64,000 bases of DNA from MPNP01 sp963668325 (lineage in GTDB: Bacteria > Pseudomonadota > Alphaproteobacteria > Rhodobacterales > Rhodobacteraceae): contig OY764222.1 of assembly GCA_963668325.1 (NCBI GenBank), forward strand, positions 1,550,001 through 1,614,000, written 5' to 3'. Under the pieces are notes generated by a model that did not search any database, was not told the origin of the DNA, and saw only the letters and a list, made by a program, of their open reading frames with translations. This document shows positions 56,019 through 64,000 of the stretch, in pieces. The number at the start of each line of letters is the position of its first letter. Positions within the stretch are counted from its first letter, which is position 1. Both the position numbers and the translations under genes were made by a program.

Positions 56019-56516
56019 ATGTCAACCCTTACAGATATCCAAGCACAAGGGAATATTGGAAATATTGACCTTGTCGTCCCAATTGATAAGGTCAAAAAAA
56101 TCCTAGATGGCATATCCAACCAGGCAAATATCTCGTTTGGAATGGTTTTGCTGTATCCTCGTTTATGGATGGAACTAGTAAGGTTAAACAAAAATTTATC
56201 CCGATTTGAACAGAAAATCCCAATGATGAAATTTGAATCTCCTGAAGAGCAAAAAATAGCAGAAATTCTTCCAGAGAAGTTCCTTAATTTGTCCGAGATA
56301 TTATTTAGATGTGCTGATTTAATACAAACGGTTTCCGAGAACTCAAATTGGAGAATTTTTCAATATATTAATAAAAAATTCTTTGATCTCATGGAGGATA
56401 TTGCTTGTTCCCTTGAAGACTATGCAGAAATTTTGGTCTTGGTCTCGAATAAAGGTTTTTTGAAAGAAATTCAAAGGGAGTTCGAAGCTGTCGAGAACAA
56501 ATCCCAAAGTCACTAA
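56019..56516 (+). CDS. Uncharacterised protein overlapping a RelE-like gene
   Basis: A 165-residue, mostly helical, Leu/Ile-rich protein (FLNLSEILFRCADLIQTVSE). I do not recognise a family. The ATG at 56019 is preferred to a TTG nine codons earlier. Its last 29 bases overlap the RelE-like frame. In toxin-antitoxin modules the antitoxin is often the upstream, overlapping gene, so this could be an antitoxin of a new type, but no DNA-binding domain is visible and it is long for that role. Confidence 0.55.
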   Translation: MSTLTDIQAQGNIGNIDLVVPIDKVKKILDGISNQANISFGMVLLYPRLWMELVRLNKNLSRFEQKIPMMKFESPEEQKIAEILPEKFLNLSEILFRCADLIQTVSENSNWRIFQYINKKFFDLMEDIACSLEDYAEILVLVSNKGFLKEIQREFEAVENKSQSH

Positions 56517-56865
56517 GCAAGTCAGATACACACAGAGATTTAATAAACACCTTAAAAAAGTTAAAAAAAAGTATCGTGAAATTCCCTATATACTGGATGT
56601 GTTTTTCAGTGAATTAAAACAGGAATACCCTCACAAAAGCCAAATCAGCAAAAAAATAATGTTTGTTGATGATCAGCCAATTTATTACCATAGGTTGGGT
56701 ATAAATAAGAGAATTGGCAAGAGGGGTGGATTAAGGGTTGTCTATGCTTGCAGGGATGGGATTATCTGGGGTTTGTTTATAAATGCAAAGGGTGACAAGG
56801 CAAACTTTACTGCCAAGGATTTGAAAGATATAGAAGAAGATTTCAAAAATCCGGAATTGCCCTAG
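56488..56865 (+). CDS. RelE/HigB-like toxin with a probable CTG start
   Basis: The frame gives 125 residues from CTG 56488. It has the RelE-type layout: basic helices VRYTQRFNKHLKKVKKKYRE, then YYHRLGINKRIGKRGGLRVVY (in two parts), then GLFINAKGDKANFTAKDLKD near the C-terminus. No ATG, GTG or TTG precedes the GTG at 56599, which would cut off the needed N-terminal helices. A good AAGGGAG site lies 7 bases before the CTG. The start is therefore inferred. Toxins of this kind cleave ribosome-bound mRNA. Confidence 0.62.
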   Translation: MSRTNPKVTKQVRYTQRFNKHLKKVKKKYREIPYILDVFFSELKQEYPHKSQISKKIMFVDDQPIYYHRLGINKRIGKRGGLRVVYACRDGIIWGLFINAKGDKANFTAKDLKDIEEDFKNPELP

Positions 56866-57293
56866 TTTGCAATTACAAAGATGACTTTAGAATCAGGGGA
56901 AATCTACCCATTAGGTGATTGTCTGCAACTTCCTGCCGATGTGAGTATCAGTTCTCAGAAGTTAATACTTATAATTTGAAAAACGGGAAACGGGAAATAA
57001 CAGGGAAGTAGCAGTTTACAACATAGTATCAGGCATGGTGCCTTGCCGAAACAACACCTCTATCTTTTCGATTGATGAGAACTTTGAAACTCCTGATGGG
57101 AGGTTTACTGTTCGATCTTGAGATAATGGGAGACAGCCTCCACCAAGGCAAGAAAGTTAAATCTCAGTCACCACTTTTCCCCAACAACAGGGATCGTTGT
57201 TTTTGATCATTGAAACTAGTCAAAAATTCAGGGAGGCGGCATCGGTAATGGGTGTTTACCTAATTTATTGAATACAAACTAAAGTCTAGAAGC
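56866..57293 (+). other. Intergenic region, no gene supported
   Basis: About 430 bases between the toxin-like gene and the convergent nitroreductase gene. A 34-codon frame at 56881-56985 begins MTLESGEIYPLGDCLQLPAD; a similar short peptide (PYKVGDCLKLP) follows the YafQ gene at about 31053. No RNA gene or terminator was recognised. Confidence 0.4.
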
Positions 57294-57974
57294 TCAATCA
57301 AAACCGAGAAAACTTGTAAATTCATCCAGGTCCACACGGGGTGTTTTGAAATTGTTCACCGGATTATCAGGATCTGAAAAACCCATGGCAATTCCGCAAA
57401 CCACGATTTCCTCATCAGCAAGGTTTAAATGCTCATGGACCAGATCACCATAATTTGCCAAGGCACCGATACCACAACTAGACAAGCCCTCGGTTTCAGC
57501 CCCAATCAGCAGGTTTTGAATAGCCATTCCAAGATCCATAAAGCACCCCTTGCCCATACGCTTGTCAATGCTGACAACAATTCCCACTGGTGCACCAAAA
57601 AAGCGATAATTTTCCTCAAACTGCTTTTTCCTGGCTTTAATGTCTCTTTTGGCAATATTAAGGGCATCATATAAGCCAAAGCCAGTTTCTCTTTTCCGGG
57701 CCAGCAGGTGATCTGGAAGTGGAGTTGGGAAATAGGAATACTCAGAAACACTCGGTCGCCCATTCCGGATAGCCTGAATTAAGGTATCCGATAATTCCTT
57801 CAAAGCATCGGAGGTAAGAGCAGTAAACCGACCAGGCTGTAAATTTGCCCCACTTGGAGCACTTCTTGCCAGTTGTAAAACTCTTTCAATGGTTGATTTT
57901 GGTACGGAGTCGGTCAGGAAACCACGAATTGATCTCCTTGCCGAAAGAAGTTCCTGAAGGTCTGTCTTAGCCAT
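57294..57974 (-). CDS. Nitroreductase-family protein in the biotin transporter operon
   Basis: A 226-residue FMN oxidoreductase: SARRSIRGFLTDSVP near 10-24, LARSAPSGANLQPGRF near 33-48, and GMAIQNLLIGAETEGLSSCG near 146-165, the usual FMN and dimer contacts. The start overlaps the bioY stop by 8 bases (ATGGCTAA), so it is translated as the last gene of the bioMNY operon. A link to biotin metabolism is suggested only by position. Confidence 0.88.
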   Translation of the reverse strand: MAKTDLQELLSARRSIRGFLTDSVPKSTIERVLQLARSAPSGANLQPGRFTALTSDALKELSDTLIQAIRNGRPSVSEYSYFPTPLPDHLLARKRETGFGLYDALNIAKRDIKARKKQFEENYRFFGAPVGIVVSIDKRMGKGCFMDLGMAIQNLLIGAETEGLSSCGIGALANYGDLVHEHLNLADEEIVVCGIAMGFSDPDNPVNNFKTPRVDLDEFTSFLGFD

Positions 57975-58515
57975 TCCGAGAAATCATCGATTCTGGTCTG
58001 TATTTACACAACAACATGATGATCATCCCGGAAATCACAGCCTTTATCAAGTCTCCTGGAATAAAAACCATGACCAAATAAAGGATTTCGATAAAGGTTT
58101 GATCCAATACGAGGAACATGCCAATTATACCCGTGGTGTAAACGACCAAAATACCGCCAATTACCGAAGCAATTAAACCGATTACAAAAGGATGTATTCC
58201 CCTGAATCGTTCCATAATCAGGCCACTTACAAATGCACCTATGGGCCAACCGATCAGAAAACCTGCCGAAGGGGAAAAAAACAGTCCCAATCCACCCCGT
58301 CCACCGGCAAGCAAGGGTACTCCCAAAGCAATCAGAACAATCAACAAGAGGCTGGCAAGGCCTCCTCGCCAACTGCCTAAAATACAACCACCAAGCATTA
58401 CTCCAAGCGTTTGAGCCGTAATTGGAACGCCAAAGCCCAAAGATATTATGGGGATAAAACCCAAGGCAGCCGTAAGGGCTGCAAAAAGGGCGATATAAGC
58501 AATATTTCTTTCCAT
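57967..58515 (-). CDS. bioY: Biotin transporter substrate-binding protein BioY
   Basis: A 182-residue S component of the energy-coupling factor biotin importer, with six hydrophobic helices. Typical marks are PITAQTLGVMLGGCILGSWRG near 30-50 and AGGRGGLGLFFSPSAGFLIGWP near 70-91. It binds biotin at the membrane. It sits 11 bases downstream of bioN and overlaps the nitroreductase gene. Confidence 0.94.
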   Translation of the reverse strand: MERNIAYIALFAALTAALGFIPIISLGFGVPITAQTLGVMLGGCILGSWRGGLASLLLIVLIALGVPLLAGGRGGLGLFFSPSAGFLIGWPIGAFVSGLIMERFRGIHPFVIGLIASVIGGILVVYTTGIIGMFLVLDQTFIEILYLVMVFIPGDLIKAVISGMIIMLLCKYRPESMISRNG

Positions 58516-58526
58516 TAATGGTCCAG

Positions 58527-59129
58527 TTAGTTAGAGTTTGGGCGTCGAGCCTTAATCGCTTCAGCTATATGGTCTGCATCATCAAGGGCTGAACAAACCA
58601 AAGGAAAAACTATTCTCCAACTAGGCCTTTTCAAGGACCGACTCCGCCAAGACAGATTCAATCGTTTACCAATGTCCAGAAGATTGGGAACCGATCTGAT
58701 CATCAAGCCAAAAGTCAATCCCAAGAAGGAAAGATCCAATCCAATTCTCTGTAGAGGCCTTACCAACCTCTCAATCAAAGCAATCATTTCATCTAATCGT
58801 GAGGTCATAGTAACCAAATTAGCCAGACAAATTACGATTATAAATTTCAGCAAAAGAACCATGCCTGCCAGGATAGATTCCGTAACAACATGCCAAATCA
58901 TTATAAACACAATAAAGGGAATGAGTGGTGAAAGATTTCTGATGGCCATCTTCAGGAATTTCACACCTGGTATCAGATTCAGGATAAGGGTCACCAGGAA
59001 TAGGGTAATCAGAATCAGTGTGTTCTCCAATTGGTAGACAATAACCGTGATTAAGGAGAGTAGGACAAGTTTCAGTACTACAGGAACATTGTGGTAAGGG
59101 GTCTTAATTGGAGAATTCAAATTTAACAT
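58527..59129 (-). CDS. bioN: Energy-coupling factor transmembrane protein BioN
   Basis: A 200-residue T component of the CbiQ family with about four to five helices. The coupling helix region is visible as SLKRPSWRIVFPLVCSALDDADHIAEAIKARR (in two stretches; the ARR ending is typical). I chose the second of two ATGs at 59129, six bases after GGAG; the open frame reaches 35 codons further back inside bioM. It couples BioM to BioY. Confidence 0.9.
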   Translation of the reverse strand: MLNLNSPIKTPYHNVPVVLKLVLLSLITVIVYQLENTLILITLFLVTLILNLIPGVKFLKMAIRNLSPLIPFIVFIMIWHVVTESILAGMVLLLKFIIVICLANLVTMTSRLDEMIALIERLVRPLQRIGLDLSFLGLTFGLMIRSVPNLLDIGKRLNLSWRSRSLKRPSWRIVFPLVCSALDDADHIAEAIKARRPNSN

Positions 59130-59829
59130 CATTATCTCCAATTCGATACATTTCCTTTTTAAATTCTTCCAATACCATGGAAGGTTCTCCATTGAGGACA
59201 ATTTTTCCACCCTCAAGCCAAAGCACTTGATCAAAATCAGTTAAGGTTAGGGGGTCATGCGATATCAACAGGATTGTTTGATCAAGAGTTGCCAGAAATC
59301 GACTTAGAATTCTGACCGTAGGTATATCTGGCCCGGTAAAAGGTTCATCCAAAATAATCACTGAGGGTTGCATTGCTAGGACCGATAACAGGCAAACCAA
59401 ATGCTTTTGGCCTTCTGAGAGGCTGGATACGGGTCTTTCGGCCCAATGGGATTTCCCAAAATTCTCTAATACCTTCAAGGCTAATTCAAGGGATGCTTTT
59501 TTAGAATATCCGATACTGTTCAGGCCAAACGAAAGTTCTTGGGATACAGTCGGAAAAATAATCTGGTGATCAGGATTTTGAAATACCATCCCTACAGTTT
59601 TTATGGCGTTCTTTCGGTCTAAATAAACATCAATATCATTGACCGATATTTCACCACAAGTGGGCTTGATCAACCCTCCTATCAATTTGGCCAGGGTCGA
59701 TTTCCCCGAACCATTACGACCAACTATACCGACCCTTTTTTCAGTAAGTTCAAGGTTAAGGTTATCAATAATTGTTCTATCGTTCACCTGGTATTGGACG
59801 TTATGTAAGGAAATTTTGTTCTGGATCAT
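59104..59829 (-). CDS. bioM: Energy-coupling factor ATP-binding protein BioM
   Basis: A 241-residue CbiO-type ATPase. Walker A is GRNGSGKST, signature LSEGQKHLVCLLSVLAMQP, Walker B VIILDEPFTGPDIPT and the switch His in LISHDPLT. The ATG at 59829 was preferred to a TTG four codons earlier. It is the first gene of the bioMNY-nitroreductase operon; no convincing BioR operator was found upstream. Confidence 0.91.
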   Translation of the reverse strand: MIQNKISLHNVQYQVNDRTIIDNLNLELTEKRVGIVGRNGSGKSTLAKLIGGLIKPTCGEISVNDIDVYLDRKNAIKTVGMVFQNPDHQIIFPTVSQELSFGLNSIGYSKKASLELALKVLENFGKSHWAERPVSSLSEGQKHLVCLLSVLAMQPSVIILDEPFTGPDIPTVRILSRFLATLDQTILLISHDPLTLTDFDQVLWLEGGKIVLNGEPSMVLEEFKKEMYRIGDNDVKFEFSN

Positions 59830-59841
59830 GTCTCGTATCAA

Positions 59842-60736
59842 AATTTCCTATGTGGATGAACAAGCAAGGTATCTTTTCCTTACAGGTTAGTATGAATGTG
59901 ATTTCTATATTCCATTTGGTGCATCTATACCTAGATTAGCGACTTTTTTCTGATTCATCACAAAAAGTTCCATTGTATTTATCCACATTGCCCTGAAAAA
60001 TCATTTCGAGATGATCGATCAATCGCTAACTGTTAAATAAATCTTGGAAAACTTGTTATAAGAACAATTCGAAAGGAATAATCAAGATTAAAGCACTGGT
60101 GTTAATCAAACAGAAATATTTTAACAGATTATCCTATCCAAGAAGTTACTACAGATTGTGGGTTCCTATGAGATTGAGTTAACTGAGTTTGCCATGGGCG
60201 ATGTAGTAAAAAATCCAACCTGAAACAACTTTTCTCTACACGTGAGGAGATTACAGATGAGACAAAGATAGGTCTTATTTCATTAATAGGAATTTTGGGT
60301 TGTGGAATTATCTCCCTAGCGAAATTCATTTGGTTCGGAACCGTTTTCACTTATATTCCACACGACAAACTGCTTACCCCACAAGAAACAGCAATATCTA
60401 TAACTTGTTGGTTTATATTGGGATGGTACAGTTATTGGTTCCATTTCCTCATTTCAGTGCAAAACAAGAAACAAAAACGCAAGAAGAATTTCCAGAAGCG
60501 CTGGAGAATGGCCCAGGAAAACGAGTAAGGCAATAAATATACTCAAAGGGAAGAACGATTGAATATTTTCATATTCTCTTAGCTAGGTTCACGTATTGGC
60601 AGGATTAAACTTGATAAAATTGATACACCCTTTACTTAAATCAGCATCCTTGCTGGATACTTGTTTCACTTAAATCACTAGGAAATAAGATTTCACCAAG
60701 AAAGAAATTACATGTATTTGCTACCAAAAAAGAAAA
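59842..60736 (+). other. Long intergenic region between divergent operons
   Basis: Nearly 900 bases, A+T-rich, hold the promoters of bioM (minus) and of the CitE-like gene (plus). A small hydrophobic frame at 60295-60528 is listed separately. Otherwise no gene, RNA or repeat was recognised. Confidence 0.5.
60295..60528 (+). CDS. Possible small two-helix membrane protein
   Basis: A 77-residue frame beginning with TTG; it has two hydrophobic stretches (GCGIISLAKFIWFGTVF and ISITCWFILGWYSYWFHFLI) and a basic tail KNKKQKRKKNFQKRWR. The frame stays open back to about 60187 without an ATG, GTG or TTG, only a CTG at 60220. Positive-inside topology is sensible, but start and expression are doubtful. 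Confidence 0.3.
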   Translation: MGCGIISLAKFIWFGTVFTYIPHDKLLTPQETAISITCWFILGWYSYWFHFLISVQNKKQKRKKNFQKRWRMAQENE

Positions 60737-61612
60737 ATGATGAAACTAAAACCCAGAAGATCAGCCCTCTATATTCCATGCCTGAATGAAAGAGCAATCA
60801 ACAAAGCTCGAACCCTTGAGGCAGATTTGCTGTTATTTGATCTAGAGGATTCCATAGCCCCAATTTCCAAGGAAGAAGCCAGAATTAAGATCGTTGAAGA
60901 ATTGAATAGAGGGGGTTTTGGTTCCCGGGAATTGGTTTTGCGAATTAATGGTGAACAGACTCCTTTTTGGCAAGACGACCTCAAGGTTTTGCAAAGATGC
61001 TCCCCAGATGGTGTTTTGATCCCAAAGATAAATGATGGTGCGGATGTGGAACGTACTTCATCAGCGATACTGGAGTATTCCAGAAATCCTGATTTGGTGA
61101 TTTGGTTAATGATTGAAACTCCAGGTTCGATCACAAATATTAATGAAATTGGGTTGAAAAAGGGACCTCTGAAGAATCTTCAGGGTTTTGTAATTGGAAC
61201 CAATGATCTGGTTAAAGATTCTGGGGTGATTGCTGGCGAAAACAGAAAGTATCTGATCCCATGGTTAATGTCAGTCGTAGCTACAGCCAAAGCTTACGGG
61301 CTTGATGTGATTGATGGAGTGTTTAATAACATTGCTGATCAGGAAGGATTCCTGACCGAGGCCAGAAGTGGCCGGGAAATGGGGATGAGTGGGAAGTCCT
61401 TGATTCATCCCAGCCAGATCAATCCAACGAACAAGGTGTTTTCGCCCAGTAATGAAGAGATACAAGAGGCTCAAAAAATTGTTGAAGCCTTTGCCTCAAA
61501 GGAAGCCGAGGGGAAAGGAGTAATTGTAGTTGATGGTTCGATGGTGGAGAGACTGCACCTCGAAATGGCTAAGGCAGTATTGGCAAAATCTCAATCAGTC
61601 AATCAGCCATAG
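60737..61612 (+). CDS. HpcH/HpaI aldolase/citrate lyase beta-like (CoA ester lyase)
   Basis: A 291-residue TIM-barrel protein of the CitE family: RRSALYIPCLNERAINKARTL near 6-26 (in part), the metal-binding DLLLFDLEDSIAP near 30-42, and VIWLMIETPGSI near 121-132 with the catalytic Glu. Relatives split malyl-, methylmalyl- or citramalyl-CoA. The gene stands alone before iolD, so its pathway is uncertain. Confidence 0.85.
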   Translation: MMKLKPRRSALYIPCLNERAINKARTLEADLLLFDLEDSIAPISKEEARIKIVEELNRGGFGSRELVLRINGEQTPFWQDDLKVLQRCSPDGVLIPKINDGADVERTSSAILEYSRNPDLVIWLMIETPGSITNINEIGLKKGPLKNLQGFVIGTNDLVKDSGVIAGENRKYLIPWLMSVVATAKAYGLDVIDGVFNNIADQEGFLTEARSGREMGMSGKSLIHPSQINPTNKVFSPSNEEIQEAQKIVEAFASKEAEGKGVIVVDGSMVERLHLEMAKAVLAKSQSVNQP

Positions 61613-61739
61613 GTATTGGAAAATGGCAGGATTTTGATATTTTGAGTTTGGTTTCGCTTAAATTACGCAAATCGGCTGAATTTTTTGGGTCACAATTTGT
61701 AGTATGAACAACAAAGTATTTTCTTGGAGAAGTTAGAGA

Positions 61740-63587
61740 ATGGAACATAAGACAGTACGATTGACGGTTTCGCAAGCAATCGTCAAATATCTATGTAACC
61801 AATACACTGAAATTGATGGGAAAAAAGTTCCTTTATTTGCTGGAGTTTTTGCCATTTTTGGACACGGTAATGTTACGTGTCTTGGTGAGGCACTAGAGAA
61901 AGTAAAGGACAAATTGCCAACGTGGCGTGGCCAAAATGAACAGGCCATGGCCTTGGCAGCAATTGCTTATGCCAAAACCAAAAAGCGAAAGCAGTTGATG
62001 ATCGCCACTAGTTCCATAGGACCCGGGGCAACAAACATGGTGACCGCTGCCGCTGTTGCACATGCAAACAGATTGCCTGTACTAATTATGTCTGGAGATA
62101 TTTTTGATAACCGAAGGCCTGATCCAGTATTGCAGCAAGTTGAAAATTTTAATTCACCAACCGTATCGGTCAATGATTCCTTCAAGCCTGTAACCAGGTA
62201 TTGGGACAGAATAACACATCCCGAGCAAATTATTCCCACTTTTCCCCAGGCCATTGCCACCATGCTTGATCCAGCTGATTGTGGTCCGGCGTTTATCGGA
62301 TTGTGTCAGGATACCCAGGAGATTGCATTTGACTATCCAGAGGAATTTTTCCGTGAGGTTATCCACAAAATACCTCGCCCGAGGCCTGACCAAAGAAGCA
62401 TAAAGGATGCAGTGAAACTTATCCAGAGTTCAAAAAACCCCATTATCATTTCAGGTGGTGGCGTAAAATACTCTGGTGCAGAGGATGAGCTAGGAGCTTT
62501 GGCAATTAATAGAGACATTCCAGTAACAGAAACTATAGCTGGCAAGGGAACCTTTACCCATGAACATCCAGCGCATATTGGACCTATCGGGGTAGTTGGC
62601 TCGAGTTCAGCCAATAATATTGCTGCCAAAGCAGATCTTGTAATTGCGGTTGGTACTCGATTACAGGATTTCACCACTGGATCCTGGACAGTTTTTAGCA
62701 AGGCCACCAAATTTCTTGCCATCAATACCGCGAGATGGGATGCCAACAAGCACCAGGCATTGCCTGTCATAGGGGATGCCAAGGAATCCATAAATGAGAT
62801 TGATTCCTTGCTTGGTAATTGGAAGTCAACAGAGGGATGGTTATCCCAGGGGAAAGATGAGTTTGCCGAATGGAACCAGCTTTTGGATGATCTCCAGAAA
62901 CCAACAAACGCACCTGTACCCACTTATGCCCAAGTAGTTGGTATGGTTAACAATTTTGCTGGTAAAAATGACCGGATGGTAACCGCAGCTGGTGGTTTGC
63001 CAGGAGAATTGTCAAAGGGTTGGCGAGTCAAGGCACCGAATACTTTTGACTGCGAGTTTGGTTTCTCCTGTATGGGGTATGAAGTTGCTGGTGGGTGGGG
63101 TACCGCCATGGCACTTGATGATTCCCTACCCATCGTCATGGTAGGAGATGGTTCGTACCTGATGATGAATTCAGATATATATTCTTCGGTTTTGACCGGC
63201 CATAAAATGATTGTTGTTGTCTGTGACAATGGGGGTTTTGCGGTCATTAACCGGCTTCAAAACTACAAAGGGGGAAAATCTTTCAATAATCAGATTGAAG
63301 ATTGCAAGGTCGTGGAACCCTTTTATGTTGATTTTGCCAAACACGCAGAATCCATGGGGGCTCTGGCTCGAACCGTCAATGGACTAGGCGATTTGCAATC
63401 TGCCCTTGAGTGGGCCAGAACAACTGACCGAACCACCGTAATTTCCATAAAAACAGATGCTTATCAGTGGACTCCTGGTGATGCTTTCTGGGATCTTGGC
63501 GTTCCCGAAGTTAGTGATCGCCCTGAAGTCCTAGAAGCAAGAAAGGAACAGGAAAACATAAGAAGTAAGCAAAGAATTGGGGTTTAA
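61740..63587 (+). CDS. iolD: 3D-trihydroxycyclohexane-1,2-dione acylhydrolase
   Basis: A 615-residue ThDP-dependent enzyme opening the inositol-derived ring to 5-deoxy-glucuronate. The N-terminal domain has GNVTCLGEAL and the catalytic-Glu region GQNEQAMALAAIAYAK near 68-83. The C-terminal ThDP motif is VGDGSYLMMNSDIYSS to DNGGFAVINRL near 462-505. It is followed by iolE after 2 bases. The product feeds IolB, whose gene is 10 kb away on the other strand. Confidence 0.94.
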   Translation: MEHKTVRLTVSQAIVKYLCNQYTEIDGKKVPLFAGVFAIFGHGNVTCLGEALEKVKDKLPTWRGQNEQAMALAAIAYAKTKKRKQLMIATSSIGPGATNMVTAAAVAHANRLPVLIMSGDIFDNRRPDPVLQQVENFNSPTVSVNDSFKPVTRYWDRITHPEQIIPTFPQAIATMLDPADCGPAFIGLCQDTQEIAFDYPEEFFREVIHKIPRPRPDQRSIKDAVKLIQSSKNPIIISGGGVKYSGAEDELGALAINRDIPVTETIAGKGTFTHEHPAHIGPIGVVGSSSANNIAAKADLVIAVGTRLQDFTTGSWTVFSKATKFLAINTARWDANKHQALPVIGDAKESINEIDSLLGNWKSTEGWLSQGKDEFAEWNQLLDDLQKPTNAPVPTYAQVVGMVNNFAGKNDRMVTAAGGLPGELSKGWRVKAPNTFDCEFGFSCMGYEVAGGWGTAMALDDSLPIVMVGDGSYLMMNSDIYSSVLTGHKMIVVVCDNGGFAVINRLQNYKGGKSFNNQIEDCKVVEPFYVDFAKHAESMGALARTVNGLGDLQSALEWARTTDRTTVISIKTDAYQWTPGDAFWDLGVPEVSDRPEVLEARKEQENIRSKQRIGV

Positions 63588-63589
63588 TC

Positions 63590-64000
63590 GTGGATGCTAG
63601 ATTAGGAATTGCCCCCATTGCCTGGTCCAATGATGACCTACCTGAATTGGGGGGTGATACACCCTTGGAAACCTGTTTGGATGATGCCTCAAAAGCAGGT
63701 TTTACAGGTGTTGAGACTGGTGGCAAATTTCCATCAACCAGTAAGGAATTAGGCCCAATTCTGGATCATTTTAACCTTGACCTCTGTGGAGGTTGGTATT
63801 CCGGCACACTCCTGGTTACTGATTTGGAAAAAGAAAAAGACAAGGTCATCTCACAACTTGAATTGTTCAGGGACCTCAAAGCACCATGCTTGGTATATGG
63901 TGAAACTGCTCATACGATCCAAAACATCCAATCTGTTCCCTTAGATCGAAAAATCAGGCTTGATGAGGATCAAATACGGGATTATGGCAAAAAAATGACT
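63590..64000 (+). CDS. iolE: myo-Inosose-2 dehydratase, partial
   Basis: The first 137 codons of a sugar-phosphate-isomerase-fold dehydratase run off the right edge. The start is GTG at 63590, two bases after the iolD stop; the nearby ATG is out of frame. Family marks are LGIAPIAWSNDDLPELGGDT near 5-24, AGFTGVETGGKFPS near 42-55 and ELCGGWYSG-like LDLCGGWYSGTLL near 63-75. It removes water from 2-keto-myo-inositol. Confidence 0.9.
   Translation, partial: MDARLGIAPIAWSNDDLPELGGDTPLETCLDDASKAGFTGVETGGKFPSTSKELGPILDHFNLDLCGGWYSGTLLVTDLEKEKDKVISQLELFRDLKAPCLVYGETAHTIQNIQSVPLDRKIRLDEDQIRDYGKKMT

Noticed and set aside
59900..59940. Possible BioR operator upstream of bioM
   Set aside because: Only the core ATCTATA is present; the flanking bases do not match the TTATCTATAA-type palindrome.

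Overview
The window reads as a chromosome segment of a Gram-negative alphaproteobacterium with A+T-rich DNA (about low-40s % G+C by eye). Pointers to this group are the lgt-midA-pgeF cluster divergent from ubiK, a ybjN-proC-csaA run, a GlpSTPQUV-type glycerol importer with its small DUF2160 membrane protein, an IolC fused to a DUF2090 domain, and a BioMNY biotin transporter. The species cannot be named from the sequence. Many catabolic genes, a secreted ankyrin protein, toxin genes and a recent insertion sequence suggest a versatile heterotroph, perhaps marine or host-associated (inference).

Layout. 0-2.5 kb: pgeF (cut by the window edge), midA and lgt on the minus strand, ubiK on the plus strand. 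2.6-11.1 kb: a glycerol locus with glpR-glpD on the minus strand and the divergent operon glpV-glpS-glpT-glpP-glpQ-glpU. 11.4-14.0 kb: ybjN-like, proC, csaA and a D-2-hydroxyacid dehydrogenase, tightly packed. 14.0-18.6 kb: carB, whose last 79 or so codons are displaced by a one-base frameshift, and cfa. 18.8-28.9 kb: an SDR oxidoreductase, a glycine-betaine-type ABC importer, and a three-subunit acetone carboxylase/hydantoinase-like enzyme closed by a clear terminator. 28.9-32.0 kb: a decayed island with a YafQ-type toxin-antitoxin pair and several broken small genes. 32.0-39.7 kb: aspS, a DMT exporter, a Rieske oxygenase with an SDR, a nitroreductase, and a secreted protein of 17 ankyrin repeats. 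40.0-51.1 kb: a second Rieske oxygenase with a class III aminotransferase, zinc importer genes znuA and znuB without znuC, an acyl-CoA dehydrogenase with a third Rieske oxygenase, a 1701-bp insertion sequence with a perfect 9-bp target duplication, and an SLC13-type transporter. 51.2-64.0 kb: myo-inositol genes iolB-iolC and iolD-iolE in two blocks, separated by an ABC-2 exporter, a RelE-like toxin ORF with an apparent CTG start, the bioMNY operon with an embedded nitroreductase, and a CitE-like lyase.

How the parts work together. Imported glycerol would be phosphorylated by a kinase not seen here and oxidised by GlpD. Betaine-like compounds could enter through the ProXVW-type importer and be processed by one of the Rieske oxygenases (inference). 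Inositol would pass through IolE, IolD, IolB and IolC; the upstream dehydrogenase IolG is not in the window. The most noteworthy signals are the carB frameshift, the CTG-start RelE-like gene, the complementary degenerate motifs in GlpS and GlpT, the fresh insertion sequence, and the decayed toxin island with a 36-nt repeat shared with a locus 10 kb away. No wholly new system could be demonstrated.
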